DNA of 64,000 nt from Ancylomarina sp. DW003. GTDB taxonomy: Bacteria; Bacteroidota; Bacteroidia; Bacteroidales; Marinifilaceae. This document shows, piece after piece, positions 26,878 through 36,128 of the stretch; the stretch's first letter is position 1; every line of letters begins with the position of its first letter. Where the stretch lies: assembly GCF_029029505.1 (NCBI RefSeq), contig NZ_JAKJSD010000013.1, positions 1 through 64,000 on the forward strand, read 5' to 3'. The notes below the pieces were generated by a model. It saw only the letters and a program-made list of their open reading frames with translations. It was not told the origin of the DNA and made no database searches. A program made the position numbers and the translations under genes.

Positions 26878-27732
26878 TTATTTACAGCCACAATCCTTTT
26901 CCGATTTCTCATCCTTACATCCACAATCTACTGATTCATCAGTTTTACAATCACAGTCGCAATCACAAGCCTCCTCTTTCTTCTCTTCCTTTTCAGCTCC
27001 AGCGCAGCAGGCTCTTTTTTCCTCTTCAGCCATCTTTATTTGCTCCTTTTTCAAGAGAGAAGTCTTAAAGTTACTTCGTCGAGCACTTAATACTGAATAG
27101 ACATCATCATTCTGAATTTGTTCCAATACATTATCTCCTGTTTGCATTTCACCTTCTCCACCATCGATTGGGCTTTCCTGATGTTTCGGGAAAATAATGG
27201 CATTCTGTGGACAAACACGAGCACAAGCCGGACACATATCCTTACAATTTGCCGATGCCGAAACCACAACAGAACCATCATCCTCTACAGAGTAAACACT
27301 AAATAAGCAGAAGTTCAGGCATTTTCTACAACCATTACATCGCTCATAATCGATAACTGGGTACCAAGGTTTCCATTCATCACTATATTTAATTTTTAGT
27401 GCTTTCGGATTATCTGTTTTTACAGTTTGAACCAACTTTTGTCCATCCTCATCATCAACATGGAAATACTCGGTTTTACTATCCTCAACTTTTCTACCAC
27501 TATTATCAATCAAGTGTTTCATCGCACGAGATTGACAACCGAAGACTAGTGCATCTTCGGCTGTATATAGGCTTTCTAAGTCATCAGGACTTTTAAGAAC
27601 ACTTCCACAAAGATCTTCGATATAGGTATATCCAATATTTTTTTCTTCCAGACTTTGAATCAATCGGTCAACCGATTTCTTCTCTATCTTCCCATCTTTC
27701 TCACAGCCACAAATAAATATTTTCTTTGTCAT
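26878..27732 (-). CDS. Dicluster ferredoxin with Cys-rich C-terminal tail
   Basis: 284 aa. Residues 1-~115 form an alpha/beta domain starting with KKIFICGCEKDG, loosely like the N-terminus of HdrA-type proteins. Two [4Fe-4S] motifs follow: C132, C135, C138, C142 (CNGCRKCLNFC) and C163, C167, C170, C174 (CKDMCPACARVC). The last 43 residues hold ten Cys, mostly as CxC pairs (CDCDCDC then CGC twice), a pattern seen in metal-binding tails. It probably passes electrons to the radical SAM enzyme encoded 11 bp downstream or to the DUF116 protein. The tail could load or store metal; this is a guess. Confidence 0.85.
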   Translation of the reverse strand: MTKKIFICGCEKDGKIEKKSVDRLIQSLEEKNIGYTYIEDLCGSVLKSPDDLESLYTAEDALVFGCQSRAMKHLIDNSGRKVEDSKTEYFHVDDEDGQKLVQTVKTDNPKALKIKYSDEWKPWYPVIDYERCNGCRKCLNFCLFSVYSVEDDGSVVVSASANCKDMCPACARVCPQNAIIFPKHQESPIDGGEGEMQTGDNVLEQIQNDDVYSVLSARRSNFKTSLLKKEQIKMAEEEKRACCAGAEKEEKKEEACDCDCDCKTDESVDCGCKDEKSEKDCGCK

Positions 27733-27772
27733 TTTGTCGAATTTAATTTGCCTCGTTCAATGCAAGTAAGTG

Positions 27773-28981
27773 CTATGCACTTACCTTATAGGCTAATAAA
27801 ACATTCCCGTGTCGAATGTACAAGATACCATTATTAATAACAGGTTGAGCAAAATGCTCTTTGGTTCCCTTTTTCACTCTAAACTGACTGATGATTTCCA
27901 TCTTTGGCTCCGTTTTAACTAGAGCTACTTTCCCCTGCTCGTTATAACAGTACAATAAGCCATTTGCAGCAATAGTTGCACCACGTCCAAATTTTAGGCT
28001 ATCAACCATCTCACCTGAATTGGCATCAATAGCTTTCCATTTCTTTTTACGGTGTCCCGATGCAAAAAGTTTATCATTCACTTTTACAGCACCACCCATT
28101 ATATTATCAAGCTTTTTAGTTCTCCATATTTCGGTTATCTGTCCGCCATCCTTCGAAATTTGAAGTTTTACAGTTCCATTACCACAACCTGCAACATAGT
28201 ACAGATGACCATTTTCGAAAATAGGCGTATTACCATGAATATCGCAAAGCGTATCCTGCATGTGCGACCAAAGTAGTTTCCCACTTGTAGATTCTAAGCC
28301 AAAAAGAGCATTATCAGAAAAAGTAACCAATACATTGCGTGTAGGAAATTCTAACAGTAAAGGAGAGCAATAAGCTGGTATTTCACCAAAAACTTTGTTT
28401 GTCCATTTTGTTTCACCTGTAAAACGATCTAAAGCTGCAATGTTCACATCTTCGCCACCCGGAGCACAGTATACCAGGTCCCCATCAATTTCAAGAGATT
28501 GAGAATAACCAAAACGTGTATTCTTTCCTTTAAACTTCTCAATCATATTCAAGCCCCATTTCTTCAAACCTGTCTCAGAATCGATACAGGCAACATCACC
28601 CATACTTGAAGCAACATATATCAAACCATCAACTACAGTTGGTGCAGATCGACTTCCGATAAAATTCTTGGTCCAATCTGTTCCAAATTCAGTTTTCCAA
28701 AGCATTTTACCTTGTAAATCGAAAGCCATTAAATAGGCCAAGCTGTCAATTTCACCATTAACGAATAATTTATCCTCTGTAATTACAGGAGATCCATAAC
28801 CGTTTCCAACACCTTCGAACTCCCAAGCTAATTCAGGACCATCTTCAGACCATTCAGTCAATAAATTTGGCTCATCGTAAATTCCTGTTCGGTTTTCACC
28901 GCGCCATTGGCTAATTTCTTTCTTTTTCGATGTACATGAGAAAAACAGTACCAGACAGATTAGTAAACTTAAATTTTTCAT
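27773..28981 (-). CDS. PQQ-like beta-propeller lipoprotein (QWRG family)
   Basis: 402 aa. The signal peptide ends in a lipobox (LFFSC, Cys16), so it is a lipoprotein. The mature part begins with QWRGENRTGIYDE and has repeated DxxTGxxxW tryptophan-docking blades (DSETGLKKW, DRFTGETKW, ESTSGKLLW), closing with ILYIRHGNVLLAYKV. It shares these start and end motifs with the proteins at 45163 and 46466, so the three are paralogues. True PQQ dehydrogenases are ~600 aa with extra Ca2+/PQQ-binding parts that are not seen here, so cofactor binding is doubtful. Confidence 0.85.
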   Translation of the reverse strand: MKNLSLLICLVLFFSCTSKKKEISQWRGENRTGIYDEPNLLTEWSEDGPELAWEFEGVGNGYGSPVITEDKLFVNGEIDSLAYLMAFDLQGKMLWKTEFGTDWTKNFIGSRSAPTVVDGLIYVASSMGDVACIDSETGLKKWGLNMIEKFKGKNTRFGYSQSLEIDGDLVYCAPGGEDVNIAALDRFTGETKWTNKVFGEIPAYCSPLLLEFPTRNVLVTFSDNALFGLESTSGKLLWSHMQDTLCDIHGNTPIFENGHLYYVAGCGNGTVKLQISKDGGQITEIWRTKKLDNIMGGAVKVNDKLFASGHRKKKWKAIDANSGEMVDSLKFGRGATIAANGLLYCYNEQGKVALVKTEPKMEIISQFRVKKGTKEHFAQPVINNGILYIRHGNVLLAYKVSA

Positions 28982-29052
28982 TGTTTTTTCAGTTAGTTAT
29001 TGATTTGGGTCGGTTATTCTTTGAGATATTTATTGGTGTATTATTTGATGTT

Positions 29053-32000
29053 TTACTCTTCTTTTAAACTTTCAATTAAATTCTGTTTCATGGCAAGTTT
29101 TGCCGGTATATATATTGATATTATAGCAAAAACTAGAATGGCTAAGGTCACTTGTAATACAAATCCCAATGGCATACTAAAGGCATCAGAGAATAGAGAC
29201 GGTAACATGCCAACTACAGCAGCAAGGGCTCCACTCGCCAAGCCAACAATTAATAAAAATAAGTTCTCAAGCATAATCAACTTAAAAATAGCCTTCTGCT
29301 CAAAACCAATAGCTTTCATAAGAGCTAACTCCTTCTTACGCTCAAGCATATTTCTAAGTAGAACAATTCCTAAACCTAAGGTTCCAATCATCACACCTAA
29401 TGCTCCCAGCAACATAAACATGTTTAGATACGTATTTTCAACAGAATAGAAAGCTGCCAACCGATCATTAGCCTTCTGAACAATTAGTCCATAATCTTGC
29501 AAATCGTCTTCTACTATTTTAATTTGATCTTCATTTCTAAAATCCGCCAAAATCAACTTCGCTCCGCTTACCGATGGGTAGTGTTTCTGAAAATTTTGAT
29601 CTGATATTAAGATATTCCCTTGAAAGATGGAATTATTCAAACCTCCAACTAAAAGTAGCTTGATTGTTCTCCCAAATTCGTTCTTATATAATAGCGTATC
29701 GCCAACAGCTTTTTTCAATCCCCAAACGATTACCGTTTGATCAGCTATAGCTGGAATAACATCTTCGCCTAAATCTTGATTCAAAGCCATCCATGGATGC
29801 TTTTCATCTACTGATTCGTGCAAACTAGCAAATGAAAAGGCTGAACGCTTATCTAATATTTCTGATTTAAATCCTAAAACTCTTGGGCGTTGAACCTGAT
29901 TCAAATTCAAACAAGAAGCATCATCACCAGTCAAACTTCGGAATTGAATAAAATCAGCTGAATCACTTGCTATCTCATCTGATAAAGCAAGCTTCTCTTT
30001 CCCTGATTCTGTATTAAGCTCATATAGAATTGGCAGGGTACTTTCTATCCAATACTTATAAGCTCCTGTTCCCGATTGAGCTAAATTCTCAGTATCAACA
30101 AAGGTTTTACGATTCGCTCCAGTAATCATTACTGAAAAACAACCAAGAGCTAGAAGGATAACGGTCGTCAAACTACGCCCCTTATTTCTCACAGCATTTT
30201 TAATTGCCAATTCCATTATTGCAGGCACTTGTCTGCTGTTCTTCTCATCCTTAATTATCAGGAAATAATAGAAAGCAGCGAAACAAGCTATCATCAACAA
30301 ACCTCCTGATGACATCAGCAATTCAGCATTCAGTATCTCAGAACTCGCAAAAGCATAGACTGTAATTAGTAGTGAAATGACTAAGGTAAATATGGCAGTC
30401 AGAAGCGTAAAACTTTTTTTATTTTTTGAATTCGAATTGACTTGCGTGTTTTGAATTAAACCAACAACTGATCGCTTAAGATTCTTCTTGCTCACAAAAT
30501 AAATAGAGATAAGAGCAATCACCATTCCTAATACTGCTCCAATAATCAAGGTTTGGATTTGCACATGCAATTGAATCATATTAGTTCGAACCACATCTTG
30601 CCAAACCGAGTTCAAACCCCAAATAATAGCTTGATTGTAGGCAATTCCGATAATACTACCCAAAATACCACCCAACACAACAGTTGGCATAGATTCTAAA
30701 AATCGGATGCTCAATATTTTTTTATTGCTAAAGCCTAATCCCTTTAGAATTCCCGTTTCCTGATTTCTATTTTCAAGGTTTAATGCATAAATCAATAGCG
30801 TAAGTAAAATTCCAGCAGCGATAATAAAAAAGCTTAAGCTGAGGAACAACTCTCCAAAATCGACCATATTGCTAGCCGCATTATCGCCTTGATTTCGGAC
30901 AGAAATAAAAGTCAGGTTTAACATTGAAGGATGTAAACGCTCTAGAATTTTGGCTTCAATCTGAACAGCAGAAAGCTCATCCTTATGGAAACGGAAAGCT
31001 GTGTACTGTCCGTATTTATTACTCCACATATTCAAAGCACTTGACATACCTATCATCGCCTTCGGTGTTCCCTTATATTTTTTCCAATAAGCCTCATCCT
31101 TATCGCGAATCTTCGTGAAATCGATAGGAATACCTGCATCCCAATCGTTACAGGAACCGGCATTTGATAAGCCAGGGAAAGAAGGCATCATGGCCTTATC
31201 CAGATTTTTTGTTTTTTCAGAGAAGATGCCAGTCACCAAAAACTCGCGACTTTCATCTTCTAATGATCGCATGGGGCCAATGACAAAATAATCCAGCTTT
31301 AGACTATCACCTACTTTTAAATTCAGATCTTTCGCCAACCAGGAGCTGATATGTATTCTATCCGTTCGAATATCAGAAAACATATCTTCCTTCTCTATGG
31401 CCGTAACAAATGAATAAGGTGTTTTACCTGATTTCGATTCTATGCCATTCACAAAATAAGTCAGCAAGGCATCCTTTGGCAAACACATCTTCTGAATTTC
31501 GTTGGCAATGGGTTCGTCGATGAAAATTCGATCTGAGCTCAATTCATAAACAGATTGTGCTTTCAAATCATTAAAATGTAAACCTGCATCAGCCAATTGC
31601 CATTTTTTTGCCAAAGCTGTATTCAATTCAAACTCCGTTAAGCCTTCTTCTTTATTACTGGCAAGCAATAAATTCGCTTTCCCCTGCAATTCTATTTCCT
31701 CAGATAGGAATTCGCGTGAGATGAAAATATTATAGGGAGCGACCTGATTACTTCTCAAACTAAAACGTCCAAGATCTTTATCACCATATATAGCTTTAAC
31801 GCTTAGTCGAAGGGCGATTGTTTGATCTTCATCAGATACAAAAGGCGCATTTACAGGAACCAAATTCGCTTTCTCGAGCCTAAGCAAGAATTCACTTCCT
31901 TCTGCCAATGATAATTTCTCAGCAAGATTCTCAGAGATTGCTACCTCATCTTTTTTCAACTCACTTAAAGTCCCTGATACAAAATCTGAAAAGGAATGAT

Positions 32001-32334
32001 CAATACCGTAAACATGAACGCCATTCACTCGGCTCTGAGATTCTGACTCAATTGCTAATCCTTTAACACTTAAAACAGGAGATACCTTTATACCTAATTC
32101 TTTAGAAATATCATGGGCTAATTCTGCTCGAACAAATCGATCGCCAGTTGGCATTGCAAACTCAACCTTTCCCAATCGTAGATCGACTAAAGTGTGTAAG
32201 CTATTTCTAACTGAATCACCAATAATCAAAGCTCCCGTTAAAACAGCTGTACTGATTATCGTTCCCAATAAAACGGCTAAATGCTGCTTTCTGAAAAACC
32301 AAAGACTCTTTAATATGTATTGATAAATGCTCAT
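29053..32334 (-). CDS. FtsX-type ABC transporter permease, large duplicated form
   Basis: 1093 aa. Residues ~18-40 form the first transmembrane helix, then a periplasmic domain (~45-490), an FtsX domain with three helices (from ~500, SLSFFIIAAGILLTLLIYAL), a short helical segment near 650-690, a second periplasmic domain and a second FtsX domain at ~970-1085. Eight to ten helices in one chain is the arrangement of LolC/E-like and YbbP-like double permeases. Such transporters are mechanical: they pull lipids or lipoproteins out of the inner membrane. Together with the adjacent ATPase it could extract the terpenoid lipid or the lipoprotein propellers of this locus. Confidence 0.88.
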   Translation of the reverse strand: MSIYQYILKSLWFFRKQHLAVLLGTIISTAVLTGALIIGDSVRNSLHTLVDLRLGKVEFAMPTGDRFVRAELAHDISKELGIKVSPVLSVKGLAIESESQSRVNGVHVYGIDHSFSDFVSGTLSELKKDEVAISENLAEKLSLAEGSEFLLRLEKANLVPVNAPFVSDEDQTIALRLSVKAIYGDKDLGRFSLRSNQVAPYNIFISREFLSEEIELQGKANLLLASNKEEGLTEFELNTALAKKWQLADAGLHFNDLKAQSVYELSSDRIFIDEPIANEIQKMCLPKDALLTYFVNGIESKSGKTPYSFVTAIEKEDMFSDIRTDRIHISSWLAKDLNLKVGDSLKLDYFVIGPMRSLEDESREFLVTGIFSEKTKNLDKAMMPSFPGLSNAGSCNDWDAGIPIDFTKIRDKDEAYWKKYKGTPKAMIGMSSALNMWSNKYGQYTAFRFHKDELSAVQIEAKILERLHPSMLNLTFISVRNQGDNAASNMVDFGELFLSLSFFIIAAGILLTLLIYALNLENRNQETGILKGLGFSNKKILSIRFLESMPTVVLGGILGSIIGIAYNQAIIWGLNSVWQDVVRTNMIQLHVQIQTLIIGAVLGMVIALISIYFVSKKNLKRSVVGLIQNTQVNSNSKNKKSFTLLTAIFTLVISLLITVYAFASSEILNAELLMSSGGLLMIACFAAFYYFLIIKDEKNSRQVPAIMELAIKNAVRNKGRSLTTVILLALGCFSVMITGANRKTFVDTENLAQSGTGAYKYWIESTLPILYELNTESGKEKLALSDEIASDSADFIQFRSLTGDDASCLNLNQVQRPRVLGFKSEILDKRSAFSFASLHESVDEKHPWMALNQDLGEDVIPAIADQTVIVWGLKKAVGDTLLYKNEFGRTIKLLLVGGLNNSIFQGNILISDQNFQKHYPSVSGAKLILADFRNEDQIKIVEDDLQDYGLIVQKANDRLAAFYSVENTYLNMFMLLGALGVMIGTLGLGIVLLRNMLERKKELALMKAIGFEQKAIFKLIMLENLFLLIVGLASGALAAVVGMLPSLFSDAFSMPLGFVLQVTLAILVFAIISIYIPAKLAMKQNLIESLKEE

Positions 32335-32337
32335 ATT

Positions 32338-33024
32338 CTATTTCTCAATTTCTTGAATCTTCCCATCCTCAATACGACAAATTCGATTCATGTACTGAGC
32401 TAATTCTTCGGAATGTGTTACGACCACTAAAGTAACTGCTTGATCTTCGTTAATTCTCACAAAAAGTTTTGCTAACTGCTCTGCACTCGCCTTATCTAAT
32501 GATCCTGTTGGCTCATCTGCCAATATAAGTTTGGGTTGATGAATGAGTGCTCTAACTACAGCAGCACGCTGACATTCCCCTCCCGACATTTGTCCTGGGC
32601 GTTGATGAATCTGTTTCGACAACCCAACAAACTCTAATAAGTCCAAAGCTCTTTTCTCCGCTTCTTTCTTTACAGTTTTATCTTTTTCCGGAAGATAAGG
32701 CAACAAGACATTCTCAAGAAGGCTTAATTGCGGCAGTAAATGATGAGATTGAAAAACGAAGCCAATTTTCTTATTACGAAATTGAGCCAGTTGCTCCGAT
32801 GTGTAAGTTGAAATTTCTTCTCCATCGAAATTTACATTTCCTGAGTTTGGAAGATCAAGTGAACTTATGACATTTAGCAATGTGCTTTTCCCGGATCCCG
32901 ATGGTCCTAAAATTGCAATACGATCACCGCCTTCAATTTCTAGCGAAAGTTCATCAAGTACCGTTCTACGAATTGTTGTTTCAGGTACTTCGTAATATTT
33001 TGTGATATTTTCAAGTTTCAGCAT
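32338..33024 (-). CDS. ABC transporter ATPase, LolD/MacB type
   Basis: 228 aa, one nucleotide-binding domain. Walker A GPSGSGKST near residue 41, Q-loop FVFQSHHLLPQLSL, signature MSGGECQRAAVVRAL (Glu in the position of the usual Gln) and Walker B LILADEPTGSLD. It ends 3 bp before the start of the large permease gene, its evident partner. Confidence 0.93.
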   Translation of the reverse strand: MLKLENITKYYEVPETTIRRTVLDELSLEIEGGDRIAILGPSGSGKSTLLNVISSLDLPNSGNVNFDGEEISTYTSEQLAQFRNKKIGFVFQSHHLLPQLSLLENVLLPYLPEKDKTVKKEAEKRALDLLEFVGLSKQIHQRPGQMSGGECQRAAVVRALIHQPKLILADEPTGSLDKASAEQLAKLFVRINEDQAVTLVVVTHSEELAQYMNRICRIEDGKIQEIEK

Positions 33025-33047
33025 CTCTTCGACTTAATATTCAAATT

Positions 33048-34154
33048 CTATTTTTTACCAAAGGCATAAATACGACCATCCATGGCAGTCACAACAATCA
33101 TATTATTAACCACTGCTGGTGTCGAAACAATAGCTCTTCCTATTTCATAAGACCAAATCTTCATTCCTGTTTCCAAATTTAACTGATAGATTCGTCCATC
33201 GCCAGAAGCAATTAAAACAGTCTTTTTTGTAATCACAGGCGAACCTTCAATTTTACCTTTGGTTTTATATTTCCAAATAAGATCTCCTGTATTCTTATTA
33301 TAACAATACACCACACGATTCTCAGCACCAATAATCACTTTGCCTTTATTTACAGATGGAGAACCTAAAAATGAAATGCCACCTTCCTTTTGCCAAAGGA
33401 TTCTTTTAGCTTTTAAATCGGCACAATAAAATAGACCATCGTAGTTTCCAAAGTAAGCCTTTCCCTCATCAAGAGCGGTGGATGATGCAATATAGGAACC
33501 GGCATTCAAGGTATCTTTCACTAATCCTGTCTTTACGTCAACTTGGTGGATGAAGCCATCACAACCTCCAAAGACTACAACTTTTCCGTCGCAGGCAGGA
33601 GCGCCGTTAATATAATTGTTAGACTCATATTTCCATAGACCTTTCCCTGATTTGGCATCTACACAATGCAAGAAGTAATCGTAGCTACCGAAAACTAGGC
33701 GTTTCTTCTTTTCTTCTGAAGCATAAAACCAAGATGCAGAGCCTGAAATTTGTCCTTCAGTAATGTATTCCCATTTCTTTTCACCAGAACTTGCGCTCAA
33801 ACAGTAGAATTTGCCTTCAAGCGAACCAAAATAAAGGTTACCATCTAAATATAAGGGAGCTGCCTCAACTGAAGTCTTAGCATCAAATGTCCATTTTAGT
33901 TCACCATCTTTTGAAATGGCATACATTTTCCCATCATTGGAGCCCACAAAAACAGTCCCATTGCTAATAATAGGTGACGACTTAATCGCATCATCTGTTT
34001 TATAGGTCCAAAGTAATTTAGGTGAGTTAGGAATTTCAGCAGAAGTACAACCTTTCAGCTCTGAATTTCCTCTGAAGGATAGCCAATTATTGGAGTTCTG
34101 AGCAGAACTCAAAAGACTTAAACCAATCAGTATGAGAAAAAATATTTGTTTCAT
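33048..34154 (-). CDS. Secreted PQQ-like beta-propeller protein (BamB-like)
   Basis: 368 aa. Residues 1-18 form a signal peptide ending in SSAQ. Seven or eight blades of the form SSPIISNGTVFVGSNDGKMYA, each with a docking Trp (DGELKWTF, SSGEKKWEY, KSGKGLWKY, NTGDLIWKY). Resembles BamB-like propellers, which bind partner proteins rather than PQQ. It precedes the ABC transporter genes by 23 bp and follows a 453-bp gap, so it is probably the first gene of a sub-operon. Confidence 0.83.
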   Translation of the reverse strand: MKQIFFLILIGLSLLSSAQNSNNWLSFRGNSELKGCTSAEIPNSPKLLWTYKTDDAIKSSPIISNGTVFVGSNDGKMYAISKDGELKWTFDAKTSVEAAPLYLDGNLYFGSLEGKFYCLSASSGEKKWEYITEGQISGSASWFYASEEKKKRLVFGSYDYFLHCVDAKSGKGLWKYESNNYINGAPACDGKVVVFGGCDGFIHQVDVKTGLVKDTLNAGSYIASSTALDEGKAYFGNYDGLFYCADLKAKRILWQKEGGISFLGSPSVNKGKVIIGAENRVVYCYNKNTGDLIWKYKTKGKIEGSPVITKKTVLIASGDGRIYQLNLETGMKIWSYEIGRAIVSTPAVVNNMIVVTAMDGRIYAFGKK

Positions 34155-34607
34155 TTTTCTAATATATCGTTTTAGCTACATTTCAACTACGTTCAATGCA
34201 TCTACTTTCATAAAATAGGATTAAAAACCCTTAACCTGTCAGTTATAAATCAACAGTAACAGTGTCTTTACCCTTTTATACCTTTTCACTCTTTTACTTG
34301 AGACCTTTTCTTCTCTGCGCTCAAGCCGCTAAGGCTCTTACTTTTTTAGATAAAAAAGTAAGCAAAAAATCTTCCGCTGCAGGTTTATCTGCTAAAAATA
34401 TGCTGCGCAAAATCTAAAACTCAGAACTCCTCCTTTTAGTTTTTCGTTCCTCAAACCTAACGGTCGTCAAACAGCTGAGTTTTTAAACAGATTTGCTTCT
34501 CATATTTTATTAACGCAATAATCCTGATGCGGGTCCTATGGATCTTTGGGATTACTCAATTTTATTTCCTTTTCCCTTTTTACTTTTTTACTCTTTCACT
34601 CTTTAAC
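34155..34607. other. Large intergenic gap inside the locus
   Basis: The only gap above 300 bp within the redox/terpenoid locus. I see no plausible gene in it. It contains pyrimidine-rich runs near both ends and one strong palindrome (34337-34362). It may contain a promoter for the 33048-34154 propeller and downstream genes, but no full TAnnTTTG box could be placed. Confidence 0.5.
34337..34362. repeat. Palindromic intergenic element
   Basis: CTTACTTTTTT and AAAAAAGTAAG form an 11-bp perfect inverted repeat around AGAT. Similar AAAAAAGTAAGC-like palindromes recur between genes in Bacteroidota, in my memory, so this may be a copy of a dispersed element; it could also act as a hairpin terminator of the 34608-36119 transcript. 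Confidence 0.45.
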
Positions 34608-36119
34608 TCACTTCAAAGCCAAAGCGCCTGTTGGGCATACCTCAGCACATTTATGAGCGGTTTGAGTTAAAGCTACAGATATATTTTGATTGAAGGGCAC
34701 AGCCATTTCCACATCAAATCCTCTTCCTATAAAAGTTAGGCCTGTCAATTCCTTATTTCTTTGTGCAATTTCAACACACAAACCACATTTGATACACTTC
34801 TCTGGTTCGTAAACAATGCTCTCATGATTAAAATGCTTCTTTAGCGTTTCTCTATCACCCATCAAAAACTTTCTTCTGTCTGCCTGATACGTTTCAGCAC
34901 AATCCCGGAGTTTACAATTATCTATCTTTCTGCAATCGCAATGCAAACATCTTGCAGCTTCAGCCATAGCACCAGCCGTATTTTTTATTTCCTTTCTATT
35001 GCCTTCAACTGATTCCTTAAGATATTCTAAGGCTTCTGTTTGTCGGAGAACACCAAAGCGAGAATTGAACTTTCGCTTGCTTGCTTTAATCTCTTGTCCG
35101 TTTAAAGACTGATTTACTGAATGAGCCAGTTCCTTACCTTGAGCCAAAGCTTTTACAGCCATCTTTTGCAATCGAACAAGGCTTCCTCCAGCAAACACAT
35201 CAGGCAAGTTGGTTTTGAAAGCCTCTTTCTCTCCCTTAAAATCGAGATTCAATTTAGCTATTTCATCCGAATCCGAGCCACTTGCTATAATTACAGCATC
35301 GTATTCTTCTCGAATGGATTCAAAATTATCTGAGTTGACTGGTGAGTTAAGCTTAATCTCTAAACCTAATTTTTGAAGGATCTCAATTTCAGAATCTAAA
35401 ACCTCTTGTGGCATTTCATCTTTAGTAATTGCAGTTTGAAGCATTCCACCAATTACAGATTCTTTCTCGAACAAAGTACACTTGTGTCCTGCTCTCAAAA
35501 TATGGTACGATGCAGCTAAACCAGCAACTCCAGAACCAATAATGGCAACTTTCTTACTACTTGCCTTGTCTACTTCTGGCAGATATGTATTTTCTGATTT
35601 TTCAGCACTTGTTCTTTTTAGAATACAAATTGATACCGCTTCATCCACATCTTTTCTACGACAAACTTTCTCGCACGGAGCAGAACAGATATGTCCTAAA
35701 ATATGTGGCAGAGCAATTTCTTCTTTTACAATTTCAAGAGCCTCATCGAACTTCCCTTGTGCAATGAAACGATTCATTTTTGGGATATCCATAAAAGCAG
35801 GACAAGCCACTCGGCAAGGTGCTTCACAATCACCAACATGATCACTTAACAGAAGTTCAACCGCTTCTTTTCTTGCCTCAAAAACTTCAGCATCCTCACT
35901 TGCCAAATTCATCCCATCAACAACCTTTGTTGCACATGATGGCATCATTTTACCTGTCTGCGTATCCTTCACCATGCAAACCATACAAGTTGGGTGATTA
36001 GAACAACCATCCAAATAACACATTGAAGGAATGTGAATACCTACAGATTCCGCAGCTTTTAAAACCGTTGTCCCTGCAGACACCTCTATATCTTTATTGT
36101 CAATTTTAAGTTTTACCAT
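34608..36119 (-). CDS. Fe-S/FAD electron-transfer protein, GltD/StnC-like without NAD(P)H domain
   Basis: 503 aa. Order of parts: plant-type [2Fe-2S] domain (C34, C45, C48, C62), GltD-type N-terminal Fe-S helical domain (C98, C102, C106, C145, C149, C153, C165), FAD Rossmann fold (IGSGVAGL, ~194-201), closing FAD segment VFAGG (308-312), then a Cys-rich NuoG-like end (C391-C407; C442, C445, C448; C491, C495). In GltD relatives a NAD(P)H-binding subdomain of ~130-150 residues lies between the ASG motif and VFAGG; here only ~28 residues separate them. It overlaps in role with the HydB-like partner encoded 9 bp upstream. Cytoplasmic. Confidence 0.85.
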   Translation of the reverse strand: MVKLKIDNKDIEVSAGTTVLKAAESVGIHIPSMCYLDGCSNHPTCMVCMVKDTQTGKMMPSCATKVVDGMNLASEDAEVFEARKEAVELLLSDHVGDCEAPCRVACPAFMDIPKMNRFIAQGKFDEALEIVKEEIALPHILGHICSAPCEKVCRRKDVDEAVSICILKRTSAEKSENTYLPEVDKASSKKVAIIGSGVAGLAASYHILRAGHKCTLFEKESVIGGMLQTAITKDEMPQEVLDSEIEILQKLGLEIKLNSPVNSDNFESIREEYDAVIIASGSDSDEIAKLNLDFKGEKEAFKTNLPDVFAGGSLVRLQKMAVKALAQGKELAHSVNQSLNGQEIKASKRKFNSRFGVLRQTEALEYLKESVEGNRKEIKNTAGAMAEAARCLHCDCRKIDNCKLRDCAETYQADRRKFLMGDRETLKKHFNHESIVYEPEKCIKCGLCVEIAQRNKELTGLTFIGRGFDVEMAVPFNQNISVALTQTAHKCAEVCPTGALALK

Positions 36120-36128
36120 AATCTCCTT

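Noticed and set aside
29000-29449. 149-aa plus-strand open frame opposite the permease gene
   Set aside because: It lies on the complement of the second FtsX domain of a well-supported gene and has no domain or promoter.
34155-34607. Hidden gene or mobile element in the gap
   Set aside because: Stops in all frames and no terminal repeats or transposase fragment; only one palindrome stands out.
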